The notes: a model not told the origin generated them from the sequence alone. DNA of 64,000 bases from Rossellomorea sp. AcN35-11 (GCA_030388825.1 CP128835.1:3404001-3468000), one strand, 5' to 3'; positions 20,356-31,561 are shown, numbered from the stretch's first letter. A program made the numbers and translations.

Positions 20356-20406
20356 TGATTCCAGAGAATTGTCGAGAGGTCCAGGGACCTTCTGGAGAAA
20401 GTCTCC

Positions 20407-20641
20407 TTACTCCACAATCTCTAAAAAGATTTTCTTCTGTTGTGAAGATCCTGCTGCAGCGTATACCACAGTTCGAATCGATTTAGCTACTCTTCCCTGT
20501 TTCCCGATAACCTTTCCCATGTCCTCTGGATGGACGGATAATTGATAGGTTACACCGTTTGATCCATCTTCAATGTCGATATGAACGTCGTCAGGATGAT
20601 CAACCAGGGGGTTTCACAATCGTTAGAATAAGATCCTTCAT
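20407..20641 (-). CDS. khpA: KH-domain RNA-binding protein KhpA (YlqC), frame broken by one extra base
   Basis: KhpA is a small RNA chaperone that pairs with KhpB (Jag). The start MKDLILTIVKP is followed by five G at 20607-20611 (plus strand); with four, the frame continues LVDHPDDVHIDIEDGSNG into the KH core HPEDMGKVIGKQGRVAKSIR and ends KIFLEIVE, 77 residues in all. The GKQG loop is the KH RNA-binding signature. No strong ribosome site is seen before the ATG, which lies 12 bp after rpsP, so translation may be coupled. Confidence 0.88.
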
Positions 20642-20653
20642 CGATCGAATCGA

Positions 20654-21043
<390 letters not shown>

Positions 21044-22387
21044 TTACATAAATGGGAATTTCATCCCTTTTTTCTTTCCTTTTCCTTGCATTCCGCTCAT
21101 TTGTTTCATCATTTTCTTCATATCCTCGAATTGTTTCAGAAGACGGTTTACTTCCTGGATGGAGGTACCGCTTCCTCTTGCAATCCGTTTACGACGTGAA
21201 GCGTTAATGGTCTCCGGATGAATTTTTTCATCCTTCGTCATAGACTGGATGATTGCTTCAACATGACTGATCTGCTTGTCATCGACTTGAAGCTTATCCA
21301 GCCCTTTCATCTTGTTTGCTCCAGGCATCATTTTAAGTAATTCATCAAGTGGGCCCATTTGCCTTACCTGACCTAATTGCTCGAGGAAATCATCAAATGT
21401 GAAAGACATGGTGCGCATTTTTTGTTCGAGTTCTTTGGCTTTTTCTTCATCCACATTGGCCTGGGCTTTCTCGATAAGAGATAGAACATCCCCCATACCC
21501 AGTATCCGGGATGCCATACGCTCAGGATGAAATGGTTCCAAGGCGTCCATCTTCTCACCCATCCCCACAAATTTAATGGGTTTATCAGTGACTGAACGGA
21601 TAGATAAAGCGGCACCCCCTCGAGTATCACCGTCGAGTTTTGTCAATACGACACCTGAGATGCCAAGTGCTTCATTAAAACTTTGGGCAACGTTGACGGC
21701 ATCTTGACCGGTCATGGCATCGACAACGAGGAAAATCTCATCTGGATTTGAGAGTTCTTTAATTTCCTTCAACTCTCCCATCAGGTTTTCATCAATGTGT
21801 AGTCGACCTGCCGTATCAATCAGAACATAGTCGTGATGTTCCTCTTTTGCCTTCTCAATCGCCTGTTTCGCAATTTCAACGGGACTCACCTGATCTCCCA
21901 ATGAAAATACAGGAAGGCTTAATTGCTTCCCAAGAGTTTCTAACTGCTTGATGGCAGCGGGACGATAAATATCAGCAGCCACTAATAGTGGTTTGCGGTT
22001 ATGTTTCTTTCGAAGCAGGTTCGCAAGCTTCCCAGTGGTGGTCGTTTTACCCGCACCTTGCAACCCAACCATCATAATGACGGTCGGAGGACGTTTAGCG
22101 ACGGAAATTTGACTTTGTTCGCCACCCATCAAGTTCGTAAGCTCTTCTTGCACAACTTTAATGACCTGTTGTCCGGGTGTCAGACTCTTCATGACTTCCT
22201 GGCCTACTGCCCGTTCACTAACTTTCTTGACGAATTGCTTCACCACTTTAAAATTAACGTCTGCTTCTAAAAGAGCGAGACGAACTTCACGCATCATTTC
22301 TTTGACATCCGCCTCTGAAATCTTACCTTTGCCACGGATTTTTTGTATTGTACCCTGCAGTCGGTCGGCTAATCCTTCAAATGCCAT
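21044..22387 (-). CDS. ffh: Signal recognition particle protein Ffh
   Basis: Ffh binds signal sequences and the scRNA and docks on FtsY. The 447-residue product has the N domain, the G domain (GLQGAGKTTTTGKLA, DTAGRLHID, TKLDGDTRGGAAL) and a methionine-rich M domain ending KKGMKFPFM. The ATG follows AGGAGG, 12 bp after ylxM, with which it forms a unit. Confidence 0.98.
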   Translation of the reverse strand: MAFEGLADRLQGTIQKIRGKGKISEADVKEMMREVRLALLEADVNFKVVKQFVKKVSERAVGQEVMKSLTPGQQVIKVVQEELTNLMGGEQSQISVAKRPPTVIMMVGLQGAGKTTTTGKLANLLRKKHNRKPLLVAADIYRPAAIKQLETLGKQLSLPVFSLGDQVSPVEIAKQAIEKAKEEHHDYVLIDTAGRLHIDENLMGELKEIKELSNPDEIFLVVDAMTGQDAVNVAQSFNEALGISGVVLTKLDGDTRGGAALSIRSVTDKPIKFVGMGEKMDALEPFHPERMASRILGMGDVLSLIEKAQANVDEEKAKELEQKMRTMSFTFDDFLEQLGQVRQMGPLDELLKMMPGANKMKGLDKLQVDDKQISHVEAIIQSMTKDEKIHPETINASRRKRIARGSGTSIQEVNRLLKQFEDMKKMMKQMSGMQGKGKKKGMKFPFM

Positions 22388-22399
22388 TCATGCCGCCTC

Positions 22400-22732
22400 C
22401 TAATCCAATATTTCAAGATCATCAATGAGTTTTAAACAATGAGAAGAATCGATTGACGGTTCTTCTATCTTTTGTCTGAGTTGATCAAGAAGCTCGTTGC
22501 GTTCTTGAAATTTTTTAAATAATAAAAGCTTTTCTTCGTATTCCTCAATCATGGCCTCTGTCCGTTTAATGTTATCGTATACCGCTTGTCGGCTAACATT
22601 ATACTCCTCTGCGATTTCTCCCAAAGAAAAATCATCCAGATAATAGAGGGACATATAGCTTCTTTGCTTAGGAGTTAACAAAGATTGATAAAAATCGTAG
22701 AGATAATTCATTCTGGTCGTTTTCTCCAGCAC
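22400..22732 (-). CDS. ylxM: YlxM family helix-turn-helix protein (UPF0122)
   Basis: A 110-residue protein thought to assist the signal recognition particle pathway. It resembles sigma-factor region 4: [20 protein letters not shown] and [17 protein letters not shown] form a helix-turn-helix, followed by a charged helix. The start is GTG, 7 nt after AAGGAGG. It heads the ylxM-ffh operon behind a strong promoter. Confidence 0.93.
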   Translation of the reverse strand: MLEKTTRMNYLYDFYQSLLTPKQRSYMSLYYLDDFSLGEIAEEYNVSRQAVYDNIKRTEAMIEEYEEKLLLFKKFQERNELLDQLRQKIEEPSIDSSHCLKLIDDLEILD

Positions 22733-23029
22733 GGATATCCCTCCTTGTTAAGTGAAAAACCTTTACATATGAAGAATACAGGCTTTACGGGTGTTTGTCA
22801 AGAAGCCATGCCTATTTTTCATCGGAATCTCCAAAATGAAAGATCGTTTCTCTCATTGATGTCAGGAGAAAGCAGGGCAATTCTCCTACACATCCAGCAA
22901 ATACTGATTGACAGAGCCTTGAAGGACGAACGATAAAAGGAAAGCCTTGGGAAAAGAGCGAAAAAGAAAGAGCAGCCCCGGAAAATGACCATTAAAAGTC
23001 TTCCAAAAGGCTACCCTTCTATATCATAT
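22733..23029. other. Spacer between ftsY and ylxM
   Basis: 297 bp with no credible gene. It holds the ylxM promoter and, nearer ftsY, a weak T-rich hairpin region (about 22970-23010) that might end the smc-ftsY transcript; the stem is too imperfect for a firm call. Confidence 0.45.
22773..22801 (-). promoter_or_regulatory. ylxM-ffh promoter
   Basis: A consensus TTGACA (-35, 22796-22801) and TATTCT (-10, 22773-22778) with 17-bp spacing on the minus strand. The start would be near 22766, about 30 nt before the ylxM GTG. Confidence 0.65.
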
Positions 23030-24019
23030 TTAGTCTTCCTCTTGATCCACCAGACTTGAAAACAGGCCGTACACATATTTTTCGGCATCGAACGGCTGAA
23101 GGTCGTCCATCTTTTCTCCGAGGCCGACATATTTAACCGGAATCTCAAGCTCGTTCCTGATCGCCAGCACGATGCCTCCTTTGGCTGTACCATCGAGCTT
23201 CGTCAGAACAATTCCAGAAACATCTGTTGCTTCTTTGAATGTCTTAGCCTGTACCATGGCATTTTGACCTGTGGTGGCATCCAGGACGAGCAATACTTCG
23301 TGGGGAGCTCCAGGAATCTCCCTTTCAATCACACGTTTTACTTTTTCAAGCTCTTTCATGAGGTTCACTTTATTTTGTAATCTTCCAGCTGTATCACAAA
23401 TCAGGATGTCTGCTTTTTTTGCTTTAGCAGACTGAACTGCATCAAACATAACCGCTGCAGGATCACTTCCCGCGGCCTGTTTGATGACAGGGACACCTAC
23501 ACGTTCCCCCCATACCTCAAGCTGTTCGATGGCTCCTGCCCGGAATGTATCACCAGCAGCCAGGACGACATTCTTACCCTGTTCCTTGAACATATGTGCC
23601 ATTTTCCCGATGGTGGTCGTCTTACCTACACCATTCACACCGACAAACAGAAGCACAGTCAGTTGATCTTCCTGGATATTAAGGCTGCTATCCTCTACAC
23701 GGTCCCCCTGATAGATTTCTACAAGTTTTTCTGAGATGACAGATTGAACATCTTCTGTGTCTTGAATATTTCTGCGCTTCACTTCCAGCTTTAATTCGTC
23801 AATCAACTCCATGACCGTATCAAAGCCAACATCCGCTCCGATCAGAATTTCTTCGAGCTCTTCAAAGAATTCTTCATCCACTTTACGGTATCTGGCAACC
23901 AGGTCATTGACCTTTGATGTAAAATTGTTTCTTGTTTTACTTAAACCGTCTTTAAATTTTTCCGTTACGCTATCACTCGATTGGGTAAATTTATCCTTAA
24001 GCTTCTTAAAAAAACTCAA
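23030..24019 (-). CDS. ftsY: Signal recognition particle receptor FtsY
   Basis: FtsY is the membrane-associated GTPase that receives Ffh-bound ribosomes. I choose the TTG at 24017-24019 (MSFFKKLKDKF after initiation), behind GAGGTG, giving 329 residues, the B. subtilis length; the alternative upstream GTG overlaps that ribosome site. Motifs are GVNGVGKTTTIGKMA, AAGDTFRAGAIEQL, DTAGRLQNKVNLM and TKLDGTAKGG. It starts 18 bp after smc. Confidence 0.96.
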   Translation of the reverse strand: MSFFKKLKDKFTQSSDSVTEKFKDGLSKTRNNFTSKVNDLVARYRKVDEEFFEELEEILIGADVGFDTVMELIDELKLEVKRRNIQDTEDVQSVISEKLVEIYQGDRVEDSSLNIQEDQLTVLLFVGVNGVGKTTTIGKMAHMFKEQGKNVVLAAGDTFRAGAIEQLEVWGERVGVPVIKQAAGSDPAAVMFDAVQSAKAKKADILICDTAGRLQNKVNLMKELEKVKRVIEREIPGAPHEVLLVLDATTGQNAMVQAKTFKEATDVSGIVLTKLDGTAKGGIVLAIRNELEIPVKYVGLGEKMDDLQPFDAEKYVYGLFSSLVDQEED

Positions 24020-24037
24020 CCTTTCACACCTCACTAT

Positions 24038-27000
24038 TTAAGATTCAATTAATTCCTTCGTTTCCTGCAATCTGACGGATACTAATTTGGACACACCGGA
24101 TTCTTGCATGGTTACACCATATAGAACATGTGCTTCTTCCATGGTTCCTTTTCGATGGGTGATGACGATGAACTGTGTTTCATCACTGAATTTTTTCAGA
24201 TACTGACTGAATCGCTGTACATTCGCTTCATCAAGAGCCGCTTCTACCTCATCCAGTATACAGAATGGTACCGGGCGGATCTTCAAGATCGAGAACAGAA
24301 GTGCAATCGCAGTCAGGGCACGTTCCCCTCCTGACATCAGCCCCAGATTCTGCAGCTTTTTACCTGGAGGCTGTGCTACTATTTCAACCCCTGTATGAAG
24401 GAGATCAGATGGATCTGTGAGCTTTAAATGCGCTCGTCCCCCACCGAACAACGATTTGAATACATCTTCAAATTCCACTTGAATCGCTGAGAATGTTTGA
24501 TCAAAGCGCTTGATCATTTCTGTGTCCATTTCATTTATGACAAGATAAAGGGTGTTCTTCGCCTCTGTTAAATCATTCTTTTGTTCAGTTAAGAATTCAT
24601 ACCGTTCTTTCACCCGTTCATACTCATCGATTGCACCCAGATTGACGGTTCCGAGCTCTTCCAAGGCCAGTTTCACAAGTTTTACTTTCTTTCTGGCCTC
24701 CTCAACCTCAATCGTCAATGGGTACTCCGATTTAGCTGCTTCATAGGAAAGCATATATTCGTCCCGCAAATGATCAAGACGATTCTCCAGTTCTACATCA
24801 AGACGATTAATCTTTACTTCTTCATCCCTCAAAGCCCCGACCAATCCTTTATGCCGGCGCTTTAATTCCTTTAAATCAAGTTCCTCATCTTCAACGGTAC
24901 GTTGAAGATGAGTCCTTTCTTCCCGTCTCAAAGAAATCAATTTAGAAGTTTCTTCCTTTTGATTCGCACACTCTTCTGCTTGCTTACCAAGCTTCTCTTC
25001 ACCTGAGAAGTTATCCTTCATCTCCGTCTGCAGCCATTGCAGGTCATCCTGGAGTGTCGTTTTTCGCTTTACTGTTTCATCCATGGATTCCTGCAGGCGG
25101 TTTAATTGATTGCGACTGCTGACCAACTGCTCATTTCTTACAGCGAGATTTGCTTTAATATCACTGATTTCATTCAACAATGCGTCCTTTGAAGAACGCT
25201 CGGAATTCTTTTGAAGTGTCAGTTCATTGATTTTTTCATCCAGTCTAACAATCTCTTTTCCAATTTCATGAAGAGATTCCCTTAATTCTTGCATTCTGGA
25301 ATCGTGCTTTTCTTTGACCGATGTGAAATCCTTTTTCTCCAGATCATAAAGTGACAGCCTTTCATCAAGATTCTCACGGGATAATTCATTTTCACGAAGT
25401 TGAGAAAGTAGTTCTTGCTCTTTCAGACGCAACCTTTCTCCCTTCACTCTCATCTCTTCAAGTTTCTTTTCCCTGAAACTGCTCTCTTCTTTAAGGTCTT
25501 TCACTAGTGATTGAAGCTTGTCCGTCTGACTTTCCATCGCAGCAAGCTTATCCTTCATTTCTTCGAGCTCGCTTTTTCTGGAAAGAAGCGAATTTTTCTT
25601 CTGTTTAACTGTTCCACCTGACATAGATCCACCAGGATTCACCACATCTCCATCCAATGTAACGATACGATACCTGTATTGGATAAGTTTCGCAATTTCA
25701 TTTGCACCCTTTAAGTCTTTCGTGATGATTACATTTCCGACCAGATTCGAAATCACCATTTGATAGCGCTGATCAAAATTCACGAGATCTGTACCTACAC
25801 CTATAAAGGAAGGATGGGCTTGAAGCATATTTTTTTGACTTTCAGGTATGGATTTTCCTCTGATGACGTTCATAGGCAAGAAAGTAGCTCGCCCGTATTG
25901 GTTCTTCTTTAAGAAAGCGATGGCTTTACGGGCATCTGCTTCAGAGTCCATTACAATATGTTGCATAGAAGCCGCCAGGGCAGTTTCCATAGCTGTTTCA
26001 TATTTTTTCGGTACGGCTATCAGTTCTGCAACTGCCCCTTGTACACCGGTTAACTGACCTTCCCTTTCCTTGAGGACTTCTTTTACCCCCTGGAAGAAAC
26101 CTGTGTAGTCCTCTTCCATTTCCTCGAGCATTTCTTTCCTGGATTTCGCCTGTTGGAGGAATTGGAAAGCTTGATAGAGCGTTTTTTCCTGCTTTTCATA
26201 TTTCACTTTCACCGATTCTAGCTTCTTCTGTTCCTCCCGGTATAAGTAAACATGCTCATCCATTATTCCTTTTTGCTCCTGCAGCTCTTTGGCAAGCTGT
26301 TTGTGGCGGAGATTCAATTCATCACGCTGCATGACGAATTTTTCATTTTCTGCTTCTAAACGGCCACTTCGATAGGTTTGTTGCTCCAACTGCTGTTCGA
26401 GATACTGAATTTCATTTTTTGCCGAAGCCTGCTGATTCAACTTCTCTATATAATCACTTTTGAAGGATTCAATCACGTCTTCTATGTTTTCGTTGTAGTG
26501 CTTGAATGCATTCTGTTTCGTTATGAGCAGTCCTTTTAACGACTTTACATCAGAAGAGATAGACTTGAATTCCTTTTCAGCCTGATCTTTTTCTGACGTC
26601 AGCTTCTGGATATTCTCCTCAGCCTGCACTATCGCCTGCTTTAATTGAGATTCATTGGATGATGAGTTTTTCTTTCGCTCCACCAAAACTTGTTTTCTAC
26701 CTTCAAGTTTCTCTAACTCTTCGCTTGTAGAAAGGAGCACTTCCTGAAGATTTGATATGGACTCATCCAGGGCAGCGATTTTTTCACGTGTCTGGGTCAG
26801 GACCGTTTCTTTTTTCTGTATGCTGACGGATAAAGCCTCTTCTTCCCTTCCATGGTGTTCAAACTCTTCACTTAGCTTCTCCCATTGCTTATGTAGATCT
26901 TCAATATCGTAGACCGTCAATGCGACTTCGAACTTTTCCAACTCTTCTTTTTTCTCTAGATAATCACGAGCCATAGAAGCTTGGATTTTAAGTGGTTCCA

Positions 27001-27604
27001 CTTGACCTTCTAATTCATGAAGGATGTCATTGACACGATTCAGGTTTTCCTGTGTCTCAAACAACTTATTCTCAGCTTTTTTCTTCCGTGTTTTATATTT
27101 CAATACTCCTGCCGCTTCTTCAAAGATGGTCCGGCGTTCTTCTGGCTTACTGTTTAGAATTTCCTCGACTTTTCCTTGACTGATAATGGAAAAAGCTTCT
27201 TTCCCCAGACCTGAATCCATAAACAATTCAATAATGTCTTTGAGTCGGCAAGGCTGTTTATTCAGTAAATACTCACTATCCCCAGACCTGTACACCCGCC
27301 TTGTGACACTGACTTCACTGTAATCAATCGGCAGGGCACCGTCTTCATTATCCAGAATGAGAGTTACTTCGGCTATGTTAAGGGCTTTTCTCGAATCACT
27401 CCCTGCAAATATGACGTCTTCCATTTTTGATCCGCGGAGACTTTTGGCTGATTGCTCACCCAACACCCATCGGATTGCGTCAATAATATTGCTTTTCCCA
27501 CTGCCGTTTGGTCCTACTACAGCGGTTACCCCCGGGACGAACTCCACGGAAATTCTTTCTGCAAAAGATTTAAACCCCATTACTTCTAGTTGTTTGAGGA
27601 ACAT
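24038..27604 (-). CDS. smc: Chromosome partition protein SMC
   Basis: SMC condenses and segregates chromosomes with ScpAB. The 1188-residue protein has Walker A GPNGSGKSNIIDAIRWVLG at about residue 32, two long coiled coils around a hinge (about residues 500-680, with GRATFLPMNVI and GGSMSGG nearby), the ABC signature LMSGGERALTAIALLFSI and Walker B FCILDEVEAALDEANV. Family length and no frame break. It lies between rnc and ftsY, as in B. subtilis. Confidence 0.98.
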   Translation of the reverse strand: MFLKQLEVMGFKSFAERISVEFVPGVTAVVGPNGSGKSNIIDAIRWVLGEQSAKSLRGSKMEDVIFAGSDSRKALNIAEVTLILDNEDGALPIDYSEVSVTRRVYRSGDSEYLLNKQPCRLKDIIELFMDSGLGKEAFSIISQGKVEEILNSKPEERRTIFEEAAGVLKYKTRKKKAENKLFETQENLNRVNDILHELEGQVEPLKIQASMARDYLEKKEELEKFEVALTVYDIEDLHKQWEKLSEEFEHHGREEEALSVSIQKKETVLTQTREKIAALDESISNLQEVLLSTSEELEKLEGRKQVLVERKKNSSSNESQLKQAIVQAEENIQKLTSEKDQAEKEFKSISSDVKSLKGLLITKQNAFKHYNENIEDVIESFKSDYIEKLNQQASAKNEIQYLEQQLEQQTYRSGRLEAENEKFVMQRDELNLRHKQLAKELQEQKGIMDEHVYLYREEQKKLESVKVKYEKQEKTLYQAFQFLQQAKSRKEMLEEMEEDYTGFFQGVKEVLKEREGQLTGVQGAVAELIAVPKKYETAMETALAASMQHIVMDSEADARKAIAFLKKNQYGRATFLPMNVIRGKSIPESQKNMLQAHPSFIGVGTDLVNFDQRYQMVISNLVGNVIITKDLKGANEIAKLIQYRYRIVTLDGDVVNPGGSMSGGTVKQKKNSLLSRKSELEEMKDKLAAMESQTDKLQSLVKDLKEESSFREKKLEEMRVKGERLRLKEQELLSQLRENELSRENLDERLSLYDLEKKDFTSVKEKHDSRMQELRESLHEIGKEIVRLDEKINELTLQKNSERSSKDALLNEISDIKANLAVRNEQLVSSRNQLNRLQESMDETVKRKTTLQDDLQWLQTEMKDNFSGEEKLGKQAEECANQKEETSKLISLRREERTHLQRTVEDEELDLKELKRRHKGLVGALRDEEVKINRLDVELENRLDHLRDEYMLSYEAAKSEYPLTIEVEEARKKVKLVKLALEELGTVNLGAIDEYERVKERYEFLTEQKNDLTEAKNTLYLVINEMDTEMIKRFDQTFSAIQVEFEDVFKSLFGGGRAHLKLTDPSDLLHTGVEIVAQPPGKKLQNLGLMSGGERALTAIALLFSILKIRPVPFCILDEVEAALDEANVQRFSQYLKKFSDETQFIVITHRKGTMEEAHVLYGVTMQESGVSKLVSVRLQETKELIES

Positions 27605-27615
27605 CTTCTTTCCTC

Positions 27616-28362
27616 CTATTTAGCGTCCAGCTTTTGTTTTAACTTATCAAGCGCCTTCTGTGCGGCTTGCTGTTCAGCTTCTTTCTTGGATCGACCTTTT
27701 CCGACCCCTAATTCTTCGTCATTTAAACTGACACGGGATATAAACTGGCGGTTATGAGCCGGTCCGCTTTCTTCAAGAATGCTGTATTCAATCATTCCAG
27801 CACTGCCCCTTTGCACCAGCTCCTGCAATTGACTTTTATAATCCATCACATGAGAAAAAGCACCGACATTGATTTTTGGATAGACAACTTTTTCAAGGAT
27901 TGAAATGACAGTCTCTAACCCTTGATCCAAATATACCGCTCCGATAAACGCTTCAAAGACATCAGCGAGTAGTGCAGGTCTTTCCCTGCCGCCGGTCATT
28001 TCTTCCCCTTTACCAAGTAGGATGAGATCCCCGAAATTCAATTCAATCGAGAACTTAACCAAAGATGGTTCACACACAATGGCAGCCCGTAATTTTGTAA
28101 GTTCTCCTTCACTCATCATTGGATACTTTTTAAATAGGAATTGAGAAACCGTCAGTTCAAGGACGGCATCCCCAAGAAACTCTAAGCGTTCATTGTCTTC
28201 ATAAGGTTTTCGGCGATGCTCATTCACATAGGATGAATGAGTAAATGCTTGTTTTAGTAGTTTTTCATCATTAAATTTTATCCCAATTTCATCTTGGAAC
28301 GTTTTAAATTTCCCGTCATTTTTATTTTTGGATAGTCCTTTGTTTCTACTTTGCTTCCGCAT
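27616..28362 (-). CDS. rnc: Ribonuclease III
   Basis: RNase III cuts double-stranded RNA, including rRNA precursors and scRNA. I use the ATG at 28360-28362 (MRKQSRNKG), 6 nt after GGTGGAG; this gives 248 residues. The catalytic signature [14 protein letters not shown] and the C-terminal dsRNA-binding domain ([11 protein letters not shown] ... [16 protein letters not shown]) are intact. It heads rnc-smc-ftsY. Confidence 0.97.
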   Translation of the reverse strand: MRKQSRNKGLSKNKNDGKFKTFQDEIGIKFNDEKLLKQAFTHSSYVNEHRRKPYEDNERLEFLGDAVLELTVSQFLFKKYPMMSEGELTKLRAAIVCEPSLVKFSIELNFGDLILLGKGEEMTGGRERPALLADVFEAFIGAVYLDQGLETVISILEKVVYPKINVGAFSHVMDYKSQLQELVQRGSAGMIEYSILEESGPAHNRQFISRVSLNDEELGVGKGRSKKEAEQQAAQKALDKLKQKLDAK

Positions 28363-28465
28363 AAGGCACTCCACCTTGCTAAATTGTTCTCATTGTATAC
28401 TAATCAAGTTTATGCTAAAAATGGCATTTACGCAAAAGTTTCTTGCGCATATAGGAACACAAATA

Positions 28466-28496
28466 AACTTGGTAGGGGTGAGACCCCTACCAAGTT
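28466..28496 (-). terminator. Terminator of acpP (end of the fapR-plsX-fabD-fabG-acpP operon)
   Basis: A perfect 14-bp stem (28466-28479 with 28483-28496), a 3-nt loop and TTTATTTG following on the minus strand. It lies between acpP and rnc. Confidence 0.88.
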
Positions 28497-28552
28497 TTAA
28501 ATGGTTTTGAATGAAAGGCGGACTTAACCGGCCTTTAAATTCAATCTAACGA

Positions 28553-28786
28553 TTAAGCGTTTGCTTTTATGTAGTTCACAGCATCACCTACTGTGCCGAT
28601 TTTTTCAGCATCATCGTCAGAGATTTCCATGTCAAATTCATCTTCAAGTTCCATAACCAGCTCAACTACATCAAGGGAGTCAGCTCCTAGATCTTCTTTG
28701 AAAGAAGCTTCAAGAGTTACTTGAGATTCATCTACACCTAGACGATCAACGATAATTTTCGTTACACGATCTAATACTTCTGCCAT
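28553..28786 (-). CDS. acpP: Acyl carrier protein
   Basis: ACP carries growing fatty acyl chains on a phosphopantetheine arm. The ATG at 28784-28786 follows GGGGAGG and gives 77 residues. The modification site is the Ser of [18 protein letters not shown]. The protein is strongly acidic, as expected. It closes the FapR-regulated fatty-acid operon and may also have its own promoter. Confidence 0.98.
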   Translation of the reverse strand: MAEVLDRVTKIIVDRLGVDESQVTLEASFKEDLGADSLDVVELVMELEDEFDMEISDDDAEKIGTVGDAVNYIKANA

Positions 28787-28807
28787 TTTTGTCACCTCCC
28801 CTCAAGT

Positions 28808-28813
28808 ATTATA
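28808..28813 (-). promoter_or_regulatory. Possible -10 box of an acpP promoter
   Basis: A perfect TATAAT on the minus strand lies 22 bp before the acpP start, in the 94-bp spacer after fabG. No good -35 box is present at the right distance, so the call is weak. An internal acpP promoter would explain extra ACP synthesis. Confidence 0.3.
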
Positions 28814-28880
28814 GAGCATTTTAACCTCTTATGAAAAGGGTATACCTAAAAACATTGGATAAAATATTGTTTTCTTACTG

Positions 28881-29624
28881 TTACATGACCATTCCGCCAT
28901 CGATATGCAGGGTTTGCCCTGTCATATAGGCTGCGGAATCGGATGCAACAAATGTCACTGCTTTGGCGATGTCTTTCGGATCACCAAACCGGCTAAGAGG
29001 GATTTGTTTTAACATTTCATTGCGTACATCTTCAGGAAGCTGGTCCGTCATATCCGTTGAAATGAAGCCAGGAGCAATGGCATTAACCGTAATCCCCCGA
29101 GGTGCCAATTCTTTTGCTGTTGTTTTCGTAAGGCCGATAACCCCTGATTTTGCCGCCACATAGTTTGCCTGGCCAGGGTTTCCACTTACACCCACAATCG
29201 AAGAAATGTTGATGATCCTTCCATTTCTTTGTTTCATCATTTGGCGGGTAACGGCCTTGGTGCATAGGAAGACACCCTTAAGATTGATGTTGATGACATC
29301 ATCCCATTCCGTTTCTTTCATCCTCATCAATAAATTATCTTTCGTGATACCTGCATTGTTGACAAGAATGTCCACTGCACCGAATTGGCCAATCGTTTCC
29401 TTCACCATGGCCTGGACGGATTCACTCTCCGATACATTACATTGAAAAGCAATGGCATTGCGCCCCAATCCTTTTATTTCATCGACCACTTCGTTCGCCT
29501 TCGCCTCACTACCGGAATAATTCACGACCACGTTACAGCCTTCACGGGCAAGCTCCAGGGCAATTTCCCTTCCGATCCCTCGGGATGCCCCGGTTACGAG
29601 GGCTACTTTACCTTCTAAATTCAT
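28881..29624 (-). CDS. fabG: 3-oxoacyl-[ACP] reductase FabG
   Basis: FabG reduces beta-ketoacyl-ACP with NADPH in fatty-acid elongation. It is a 247-residue short-chain dehydrogenase: cofactor loop [12 protein letters not shown] in [14 protein letters not shown], Ser in NISSIVG and the Tyr-Lys pair in [10 protein letters not shown]. It follows fabD by 1 bp, with GAGGAAG before the ATG. Confidence 0.97.
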   Translation of the reverse strand: MNLEGKVALVTGASRGIGREIALELAREGCNVVVNYSGSEAKANEVVDEIKGLGRNAIAFQCNVSESESVQAMVKETIGQFGAVDILVNNAGITKDNLLMRMKETEWDDVININLKGVFLCTKAVTRQMMKQRNGRIINISSIVGVSGNPGQANYVAAKSGVIGLTKTTAKELAPRGITVNAIAPGFISTDMTDQLPEDVRNEMLKQIPLSRFGDPKDIAKAVTFVASDSAAYMTGQTLHIDGGMVM

Positions 29625-29625
29625 G

Positions 29626-30570
29626 TTAAGCTTCCTCCTTCAACGCTCTTATGGTTTGTTCCAAGGATGCTTCATCTTGAACAGCATACGTTTTCACTCG
29701 CCTATTCACCTTTTTCACTAATCCGGAAAGCACTTTCCCAGGGCCGATTTCTATAAACGTGTCCACACCTGACTCGAGAAGCTTCTCAACCGAATCTTCC
29801 CATTGAACAGGGGAGTATAGTTGTTCGATCAATAATCGTTTGATCTTTTCTCGGTCTGTCACAGGTTCAGCCGTTACGTTGGCAATGACCGGTACACGGG
29901 CATCTTCGATGGTAATAGAATCCAGGATAGAAGCGAACTTATCAGCAGCAGGTCTCATTAATTGCGAATGGAAAGGACCGCTTACCTGAAGCGGGATGAC
30001 TCTCTTCGCTCCGGATTCCTTCGCCTTCTCAGATGCAAGCTCCACACCCTTCACCGTACCTGATATGACAATCTGACCAGGACAATTTAAGTTTGCTAGG
30101 CCTACAGTATGACCTTCTTCAGTAACAAGGTCTGTCACTTCTTTCAGAGCTTCCCTGGAGATACCAAGGACTGCGGCCATCGTACCCTCTCCACTTGGTA
30201 CTGCTTCCTCCATGAATTCCCCTCTTTTGCGCACTGCATAAACAGCATCCTCAAAACCCATGGCTCCTGCAGCGACCAGGGCGGAATATTCACCCAAGCT
30301 ATGCCCTGCGGTAAAATCCGCAGTAATGCCTTCAGCTGTCAAACGATTTAAAATGGCCATACTTGTAGTTAAAAGGGCAGGCTGGGCATTTGTAGTCTGT
30401 GTAAGTTCTTCCTGTGGTCCATCAAATATAACATGTGATAAATCGGAATCCAATCTTTCATCCGCTTTAGTGAAATACGCTTGTACTTCAGGGTATTTAT
30501 CGGCCAATTCTTTTCCCATCCCCACAGCCTGGGAACCTTGTCCAGGAAAAATGAACGCAATTTTACTCAT
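29626..30570 (-). CDS. fabD: Malonyl-CoA:ACP transacylase FabD
   Basis: FabD moves malonyl groups from CoA to ACP. I use the ATG at 30568-30570, which begins directly after the plsX stop and gives 314 residues. Motifs: [12 protein letters not shown], the nucleophile elbow [14 protein letters not shown], and [11 protein letters not shown] with the catalytic His. It is in the fapR operon between plsX and fabG. Confidence 0.97.
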   Translation of the reverse strand: MSKIAFIFPGQGSQAVGMGKELADKYPEVQAYFTKADERLDSDLSHVIFDGPQEELTQTTNAQPALLTTSMAILNRLTAEGITADFTAGHSLGEYSALVAAGAMGFEDAVYAVRKRGEFMEEAVPSGEGTMAAVLGISREALKEVTDLVTEEGHTVGLANLNCPGQIVISGTVKGVELASEKAKESGAKRVIPLQVSGPFHSQLMRPAADKFASILDSITIEDARVPVIANVTAEPVTDREKIKRLLIEQLYSPVQWEDSVEKLLESGVDTFIEIGPGKVLSGLVKKVNRRVKTYAVQDEASLEQTIRALKEEA

Positions 30571-30571
30571 A

Positions 30572-31561
30572 CTATCCTTCACTCCCCTTAATTGTGTCTT
30601 TAATGGTATCGGAGACGTTGTACCTCACCATATCCCTTGCCTGTCTCATAGCGTTATATAAAGCAACTTCATTTGAAGAACCATGTGCTTTAATGACAGG
30701 TGCCTTCAGACCAAATAAGCCGGCTCCTCCGTATTCTGTATAATCAAGCATATCTTTCATTTGCTTTAAATCATTTTTCACTAATCCTGCAGCCAATTTA
30801 TTTTTGGCAGAGGCCGTGAACGTCTTTTTAAGCATGGAGAAAACTGACATTGCCGTCCCTTCAATGGTCTTCAACACCATATTCCCGGTGAACCCATCGG
30901 TGACGACGACATCGGCAGGGCCTTCAAGCAAGTCCCTGGACTCTACATTCCCTACGAAATGTATGGGGGCATCCTTCAATAAACCAAACGATTTCTTTGT
31001 TAGTTCATTTCCCTTTTTATCTTCCGTTCCGATGTTCAATAATCCTATCCGGGGATTTTCAATGCCTCTTACTTTCTCTGCATAAATGCTGCCCATGATG
31101 GCGTATTGAAGGAGATGTTCAGGTTTTGCATCAACATTTGCACCAAGATCCAGCATCAGAAACCCTTTTCCATCCAATGTGGGGAGGGTCGGTGCCAGTG
31201 CAGGTCGTTCAATCCCATCTATTCTCCCTACAATAAATAAACCAGCCGTCATGAGGGCACCGGTATTACCTGCAGAGATGCATGCATCCGCTTCCCCATC
31301 CTTGACTGCTTGTGCCATCAACACCATTGAAGCATTCTTCTTCCGCTTGACAGCTCTTACAGGTTCATCAGTTGCTTCAATGACTTCATCTGTATGGATA
31401 ATCGTTAAACGATCTTCTGGAGAGATATACTGTTTGATTTGATTTTCATCCCCGTACAATAACACTTCTATATCACTGAACTCGCTCAATGCCCTTTTTA
31501 CACCGAGTACAATTTCTTTAGGGGCATGATCCCCACCCATTGCATCAACTGCTAACTTCAT
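30572..31561 (-). CDS. plsX: Phosphate acyltransferase PlsX
   Basis: PlsX converts acyl-ACP to acyl-phosphate, the donor for PlsY in phospholipid synthesis. The 329-residue protein has the family motifs [43 protein letters not shown] and [11 protein letters not shown]. It begins immediately after the fapR stop and overlaps the region before fabD, consistent with one operon. Confidence 0.97.
   Translation of the reverse strand: MKLAVDAMGGDHAPKEIVLGVKRALSEFSDIEVLLYGDENQIKQYISPEDRLTIIHTDEVIEATDEPVRAVKRKKNASMVLMAQAVKDGEADACISAGNTGALMTAGLFIVGRIDGIERPALAPTLPTLDGKGFLMLDLGANVDAKPEHLLQYAIMGSIYAEKVRGIENPRIGLLNIGTEDKKGNELTKKSFGLLKDAPIHFVGNVESRDLLEGPADVVVTDGFTGNMVLKTIEGTAMSVFSMLKKTFTASAKNKLAAGLVKNDLKQMKDMLDYTEYGGAGLFGLKAPVIKAHGSSNEVALYNAMRQARDMVRYNVSDTIKDTIKGSEG

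Noticed and set aside
20169-20417. An 82-codon frame overlapping the khpA end and the khpA-ylqD spacer
   Set aside because: It overlaps the true khpA 3' end in another frame and runs through two hairpins, so it is a chance frame.
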